From Rhodospirillaceae bacterium (GTDB lineage: Bacteria; Pseudomonadota; Alphaproteobacteria; MPNO01; UBA2964), in contig JABJKO010000241.1 of NCBI GenBank assembly GCA_018660305.1, forward strand, positions 1-10,319: a stretch of DNA of 10,319 nt. Direction: 5' to 3'. A model generated the notes under the pieces. It saw nothing but the letters and a program-made list of their open reading frames with translations, had not been told where the DNA came from and searched no databases. This document shows positions 6,838 to 10,319 of this stretch, in pieces. Made by a program: the position numbers and the translations under genes. The stretch's first letter is position 1. The number at the start of each line of letters is the position of its first letter.

Positions 6838-8010
6838 ATGACCACGACCTTGATCCGTAACATCGGAGAGTTCTTTGCCGGCGACCTCGATGCGCCGGTT
6901 GCTCCTGTCTCAAGCCTGCTGATCGAAGACGGCCGCATTGCCGCCCTGGACCCACCGGACGGCACGGCCTGCGACAAGGCCATAAACGCCAACGGGCTTG
7001 CCGTGATGCCCGGTCTGGTGGATGGCCATGTGCACCCGGTGTTCGGGGAATGGACACCCACCCAGAATGCCATTGGCTGGATCGGCAATTATCTGCATGG
7101 CGGCAGCACGACCATGGTGTCGGCCGGCGAACTGCACACGCCGGGGCTCGATTACGGTAATCTGACGCCTGATCTGGTCACGTCGCTGGCCGAAGTCACC
7201 CTGGCGACGACGGGCCGCGAACGATGGCGCGGCGTCAAGCTCCATGCCGGGACGGTGCTGCTGGTGCCGGGCATGAAGGAAAGCCATTTCGACCGGCTGG
7301 CGGCGGCGGGATCGATCCTGGCCAAGTTCATCTTTTATCCGCTGGAAGCCGATCGTGAAGAGGCCCAGCGTTATACGCGCTGGTGCCGCGAGCGCAATAT
7401 CCGCACCAAAGTACATACCGGCGGCGTGTCGCGCTCGGGCTCCAGCCAGATCTGCGGTTTCGACACTTTGTCCTGGCTGCAACCCGATATCGCCGCCCAT
7501 GTGGCCGGCGGTCCCATCCCCATGAGTGACGAAGATCTCGACCGGGTGGTGGAGGAGACCGATTTCTTTCTGGAGGTCTGCTCGTCGGGCAATTACCGCT
7601 CCACCATTCGCGCTGTCTCGAGGCTGCGGGAGAGAGGCCGTCTCGACCGGCTCACCATCGGCACCGATACGCCGGGCGGCACCGGGGTTATTCCCCGTGG
7701 CATGTTGCGGAACATCCTGTTGCTGTCCTCGGTGTGCGAATTGACCCCCGGCGAGACAATCGCGCTTGCCACCGGGAATACCGCCCGCGCGCATGGGCTC
7801 GATGTGGGAATTTTGAAAGTCGGCGCGCCCGCCGATCTTATTATCGCCGGTCCCGTGACGGGCTCCGCCGGGAGCAGCCTGGATGACGCCATCGCCCATG
7901 GCGATCTGCCGGGAATTTCGTTCATTCTGATCGATGGCGACGTGGTGGTGGATACAAGAAGCGAACAGACGCCGCCACCGGCGACTCTGGCGACGGTCGC
8001 GCATTTCTGA
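6838..8010 (+). CDS. Enamidase-like metal-dependent amidohydrolase
   Basis: A 390-residue cytoplasmic hydrolase of the amidohydrolase superfamily (TIM barrel flanked by a small beta domain). It matches my memory of enamidase from Eubacterium barkeri, which hydrolyses 6-oxo-1,4,5,6-tetrahydronicotinate in nicotinate fermentation. Shared features are the N-terminal pattern IRNIGEFFAGDLDAPV, GLVDGHVHP with metal ligands H64 and H66, HGGSTTMVSAGELHTPG, KVHTGGVSRSGSS, AAHVAGGP, the catalytic-Asp segment GTDTPGGTGVIPRGMLRN, and the ending LPGISFILIDGDVVVD. Length is nearly the same as that enzyme (about 385). The true substrate may be another cyclic amide or enamide. The ATG has only a weak AGGT upstream. 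The thioesterase follows after 41 bases on the same strand, suggesting one transcript. Confidence 0.88.
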   Translation: MTTTLIRNIGEFFAGDLDAPVAPVSSLLIEDGRIAALDPPDGTACDKAINANGLAVMPGLVDGHVHPVFGEWTPTQNAIGWIGNYLHGGSTTMVSAGELHTPGLDYGNLTPDLVTSLAEVTLATTGRERWRGVKLHAGTVLLVPGMKESHFDRLAAAGSILAKFIFYPLEADREEAQRYTRWCRERNIRTKVHTGGVSRSGSSQICGFDTLSWLQPDIAAHVAGGPIPMSDEDLDRVVEETDFFLEVCSSGNYRSTIRAVSRLRERGRLDRLTIGTDTPGGTGVIPRGMLRNILLLSSVCELTPGETIALATGNTARAHGLDVGILKVGAPADLIIAGPVTGSAGSSLDDAIAHGDLPGISFILIDGDVVVDTRSEQTPPPATLATVAHF

Positions 8011-8051
8011 CCCAACCGGATAGACACAATTTCCAGACGAAAGAGGGCAGC

Positions 8052-8465
8052 TTGAAGAATATTCACACCATCCGTGTCCTGTGGACCGATTGCGATCCGG
8101 CGGGCATCACCTTTTATGGCAATTACTATCGCTGGATGGACGAGGCGGCCTATTACCTTTTCAAGGCGGCCGGCATCCGCTGGGAGGATTGGCGCAGCCG
8201 GTTCGGCGCGCTGGGCATCCCGCTGATCAGTGCCCATGCGGATTTCAGTTCGCCCACCCGAATGGGTGACGAACTGACCATTGAAAGCTTTGTGTCGGAA
8301 TGGGGCAAATCGTCCTTCACCATCACCCACCGCTTCATGAACGGCGACCAACTGGCGGCCGAAGGGTACGAAAAACGCGTCTGGTGTCTGGGCGACCCGG
8401 CTGATCCGTCGACCTTTGCCTCGGCGCCCATTCCCGACGAAGTGCGCAAGCCGCTTGGGGGATAG
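8052..8465 (+). CDS. Acyl-CoA thioesterase, 4-hydroxybenzoyl-CoA thioesterase type
   Basis: A 137-residue hot-dog-fold enzyme that should hydrolyse an acyl- or aroyl-CoA thioester. The N-terminal block TDCDPAGITFYGNYYRWMD (residues 12-30) is the signature of the 4-hydroxybenzoyl-CoA thioesterase / YbgC group. D15 aligns with the catalytic Asp17 of the Pseudomonas CBS-3 enzyme. The central strands (SAHADFSSPTRMGDELTIES, SSFTITHRF) fit the fold, and the length is typical of the family (about 140). The start is TTG, chosen because GAGGG lies just before it at 8043-8047. It sits 41 bases behind the enamidase-like gene and converges on the dioxygenase gene with 20 bases between stops. The exact CoA substrate is not deducible. 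Confidence 0.87.
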   Translation: MKNIHTIRVLWTDCDPAGITFYGNYYRWMDEAAYYLFKAAGIRWEDWRSRFGALGIPLISAHADFSSPTRMGDELTIESFVSEWGKSSFTITHRFMNGDQLAAEGYEKRVWCLGDPADPSTFASAPIPDEVRKPLGG

Positions 8466-8485
8466 TGGGGCGGGTAGCGTTCAGC

Positions 8486-9157
8486 TCAGATTTCGACCCA
8501 CATGCGCATGAGGTTGGCGTGGGTTTTGAACAGAAGATGGGTGGCCTCGGCATCGGGCGCGGCATCGGCGATCTGGTTCATGGCGGCGCGCAGATCGTAC
8601 AGCAGGGTGCGTTTTTCCGGACTGCGCACGGCGCTCTGTGCCCAGGTCACGGCGGCGAGACGCTCGCCGCGGGTTACCGGCGATACCCAGTGCAGCGCGC
8701 TGGTGGGATAGACCACGGCCTCGCCCGCCATCAGCTTGACCGCCTGCTCGCCGACACCGCTCTCGATGGTCAGCTCGCCGCCGTCATAGCTGGCGGGATC
8801 GTTGAGAAAGATGGTCACCGAGACATCCGGGCGCATGCCGCCATTCTTGCCCATCACGGCGGCATCCACATGGCTGTCATAGGACATGCCGTCGGCATAG
8901 CGGCTTAACATGGGGTTGGCGATAGATTTGGGCAGGGCGACGCTCTGGAACTCCATGTTGCGCTGCAACGCCTCCAGCACGATGGCATCGGCTGTCTCCT
9001 TGCCGGAGGAATCGTTCTTCATCTGCAGATTGGTCTTGAGGTTCTTGATCCGCCGGCCGGCGGTCGTCGCGCCGTCGACGAACTCGCCGCCAGCCGCGAT
9101 GTCGCGCAGGCTGGCGACTTCCTCAAGGGTGAGCAGATCGGGGATGCACATCATCAT
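8486..9157 (-). CDS. PKHD-type Fe(II)/2-oxoglutarate-dependent dioxygenase
   Basis: A 223-residue oxygenase of the prolyl-4-hydroxylase-like group annotated as PKHD-type hydroxylase (PiuC/YbiX relatives). The double-stranded beta-helix iron site is visible: H96 and D98 in YDSHVDAA, H156 in SALHWVSPVTRGER, with R166 placed to bind 2-oxoglutarate. The segments RPDVSVTIFLNDPASYDGGELTI and AGEAVVYPTS are also typical. Length equals that of family members (about 225). PiuC-type genes often sit beside TonB-dependent iron receptors; none is seen here, so a link to iron uptake is only a family association. The frame opens with three consecutive ATG codons; GGAG lies 7 bases before the first, which supports it. 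The substrate is unknown. Confidence 0.92.
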   Translation of the reverse strand: MMMCIPDLLTLEEVASLRDIAAGGEFVDGATTAGRRIKNLKTNLQMKNDSSGKETADAIVLEALQRNMEFQSVALPKSIANPMLSRYADGMSYDSHVDAAVMGKNGGMRPDVSVTIFLNDPASYDGGELTIESGVGEQAVKLMAGEAVVYPTSALHWVSPVTRGERLAAVTWAQSAVRSPEKRTLLYDLRAAMNQIADAAPDAEATHLLFKTHANLMRMWVEI

Positions 9158-9210
9158 GGGGCCACTCCACCAGACGTTTGGGCGGAGAATAGTGCCAAGC
9201 CGAAAAGGGA

Positions 9211-9223
9211 GGGTTAACGCGGG
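9211..9223 (+). repeat. 13-base direct repeat GGGTTAACGCGGG, copy 1
   Basis: This exact 13-mer recurs at 10168-10180, so the two copies flank the PEP-CTERM gene. GCCAAGC precedes both copies at short distance (9195-9201 and 10161-10167). This copy overlaps the left arm of the inverted repeat at 9214-9248. Confidence 0.6.
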
Positions 9224-9248
9224 AGCTCGACTGGAACTCCCGCGTTAA
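9214..9248 (-). terminator. 12-bp perfect inverted repeat, probable terminator
   Basis: TTAACGCGGGAG (9214-9225) and CTCCCGCGTTAA (9237-9248) pair perfectly over 12 bases around an 11-base loop. The stem lies 23 bases beyond the stop of the PEP-CTERM gene, in the 113-base gap before the dioxygenase start, so it would end transcription of the former. There is no clean U-run after the stem on the minus strand (CCCTCCCTTTT follows), so a Rho-independent terminator is probable but not certain. The palindrome could also bind a regulator of the dioxygenase gene. Confidence 0.5.
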
Positions 9249-9270
9249 AATAGGCCATGTGGTGCGCTGT

Positions 9271-10035
9271 TTAGACGCGTTTCTTGCGCCGCCGCAGACC
9301 GGCCAGACCGGCCAGACCGACGCCGAGGAGCGCCGCCGTTCCGGGCTCAGGCACCGCGATCATGCGCTGGCCGTAGACCGTGGTGAAGCTGGTGATTTCT
9401 GCGTCCGCTTCACCACTTTCAAAAACTTCTGCGTCCACGTCCAGTCTGGTTTCGACAAAAAGCTCGGTGAGATCGGCGAGAGGCAACGTGAACTCCAAGA
9501 TATCACCGATTTCGGTTTCTTCGAAGACTTCCTTTTCGCCTATATCATTGAGAAAGCCGCCTGTCGTACTGAGTTCTTCCCGGACTTCTGCCCTCGCAAT
9601 AGCGTCCCCGTCGATATCTACATCGGAACCGGTCAGGTTGAGCGTATTGCTGATGATCCGCTTGGTCGGGTCGGTGACAGAGACCCTATAGCCGAAATCC
9701 ACATCTTCGTCGTTCTCGCCAAACCCGGTTTGCCAGGTATCGAAGTCAATATTGGTGAAATTGAGGCCGAAATTTCCGCCATCATCGATGCCGGTTACCT
9801 GCCAGTTATCCGTCGTTTCGACCGAGTCCTGGAACAGACTCCATTGGTCGAAGAGTTTGTCTTCCACCTGGATGGTGCCGCCAGCAAAGAGTTGGGACAT
9901 TGAACAGGAAGTGGCCGCAACACCGCAGCCGGTGGTCATAATGGTCAGGGCAGAGGCCTGGCCGCAATTGAGGGCCACCATGCTTGCACCCGCAAACAGA
10001 GCCGCCTTCAGAGTCTTTCTCGGTGTAAATTTCAT
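9271..10035 (-). CDS. PEP-CTERM exported surface protein
   Basis: A 254-residue secreted protein expected to be sorted by an exosortase. The N-terminus MKFTPRKTLKAALFAGASMV continues to a Sec cleavage zone near ASA-LT. The C-terminus (residues 228-254) shows the full sorting signal: VPEPG, a hydrophobic segment (TAALLGVGLAGLAGL) and a basic tail (RRRKKRV). Between them is an acidic, Asp/Glu-rich domain with DDGGNFGLNFTNIDFD and GSDVDIDGDAIARAEV, plus a Cys pair in TTGCGVAATSC that may form a disulfide. The body is family-less, as usual for these proteins. The start at 10035 is chosen because GGAGAG lies 5 bases before it; an ATG four codons earlier (10047) has no such site. The DNA for the hydrophobic anchor contains a short tandem GACCGGCCA repeat near 9297-9314. 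Exosortase and polysaccharide genes are not in the window. Confidence 0.9.
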   Translation of the reverse strand: MKFTPRKTLKAALFAGASMVALNCGQASALTIMTTGCGVAATSCSMSQLFAGGTIQVEDKLFDQWSLFQDSVETTDNWQVTGIDDGGNFGLNFTNIDFDTWQTGFGENDEDVDFGYRVSVTDPTKRIISNTLNLTGSDVDIDGDAIARAEVREELSTTGGFLNDIGEKEVFEETEIGDILEFTLPLADLTELFVETRLDVDAEVFESGEADAEITSFTTVYGQRMIAVPEPGTAALLGVGLAGLAGLRRRKKRV

Positions 10036-10319
10036 GACACTCTCCATGTCTGTAGCACCGGCGTTTGTGCGCCCGCAGCGCCAACCCGTCCGGCAAAATT
10101 CTCACAAGGGAGACGCCAACCATTGGCCGCCAGCCCTGCGCTCAGACATGCAAGATCCATGCCAAGCGGGTTAACGCGGGCTCTTAAGCCGAAGACAATG
10201 GTTAAGGGAAAGTCACAGGGTCGCGAGGTGTAAAGAATTCCGACAGTTTAGTCGCGAAATAGGGTTAATCCCGCAACGGCTGTAAATTCCACCGGCGCCC
10301 CTGTGTTCACGGCGGCCGG
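10036..10319. promoter_or_regulatory. Upstream region of the PEP-CTERM gene, no gene seen
   Basis: No credible reading frame occupies these 284 bases. They hold several GTTAA-type motifs: GGGTTAACGCGGG (10168-10180), TTAAGCC (10184-10190), ATGGTTAAGGG (10198-10208) and GGGTTAAT (10262-10269). ATGGTTAA at 10198-10205 is the exact reverse complement of TTAACCAT, the Caulobacter CtrA half-site octamer. I infer a regulatory region driving the minus-strand gene; no promoter could be fixed. Confidence 0.35.
10168..10180 (+). repeat. 13-base direct repeat GGGTTAACGCGGG, copy 2
   Basis: Second exact copy of the 13-mer, 133 bases upstream of the chosen PEP-CTERM start codon. Here no matching right arm exists, unlike copy 1, so it cannot form the same hairpin. 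It is directly preceded by GCCAAGC. Confidence 0.6.

Noticed and set aside
6910..8004. 364-codon open frame on the minus strand opposite the enamidase-like gene
   Set aside because: The plus-strand frame matches a known family throughout; the antisense frame is low-complexity, rich in Gly, Ala, Arg and His, with no motif.

Overview
The window looks like a chromosomal segment of a G+C-rich Gram-negative bacterium, probably an alphaproteobacterium. Support comes from G+C above 70% in sampled lines of the core genes, a Proteobacteria-type glutaminyl-tRNA synthetase, a TIGR04283-type glycosyltransferase, a PEP-CTERM surface protein (which implies an exosortase elsewhere in the genome), and one octamer matching the alphaproteobacterial CtrA half-site. 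The taxonomic call is inference. No tRNA, rRNA, CRISPR array, transposase or integrase was seen.

Layout. (1) 3-260 (+): the 3' end of a class I cytochrome c. (2) 271-3568 (-): a tight gene string transcribed as glnS, then a di-iron ferritin-like protein, then a family 2 glycosyltransferase; the last two overlap by 4 bases. (3) 3569-3805: a divergent intergenic region whose right part is strikingly A+T-rich. (4) 3806-6692 (+): a two-gene unit of lower G+C that I cannot assign to a characterised family. It holds a secreted protein with one CXXCH haem site, then a Trp- and Pro-rich protein without a signal peptide whose frame is interrupted by one TGA. (5) 6838-8465 (+): an enamidase-like amidohydrolase followed by a 4-hydroxybenzoyl-CoA-thioesterase-type hot-dog enzyme. 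(6) 8486-9157 (-): a PKHD-type Fe(II)/2-oxoglutarate dioxygenase. (7) 9271-10035 (-): a PEP-CTERM exported protein, preceded by a regulatory-looking region to the window end.

The part most likely to be undescribed is 3690-6692. It has its own A+T-rich upstream region, an 18-base palindrome over the first start codon, a mono-haem exported protein of unknown fold, and a partner gene interrupted by a TGA exactly where a Trp codon would read naturally. The other genes are recognisable housekeeping or accessory metabolism. The enamidase/thioesterase pair suggests breakdown of a ring-derived or acyl-CoA compound, but no other pathway gene is in view.
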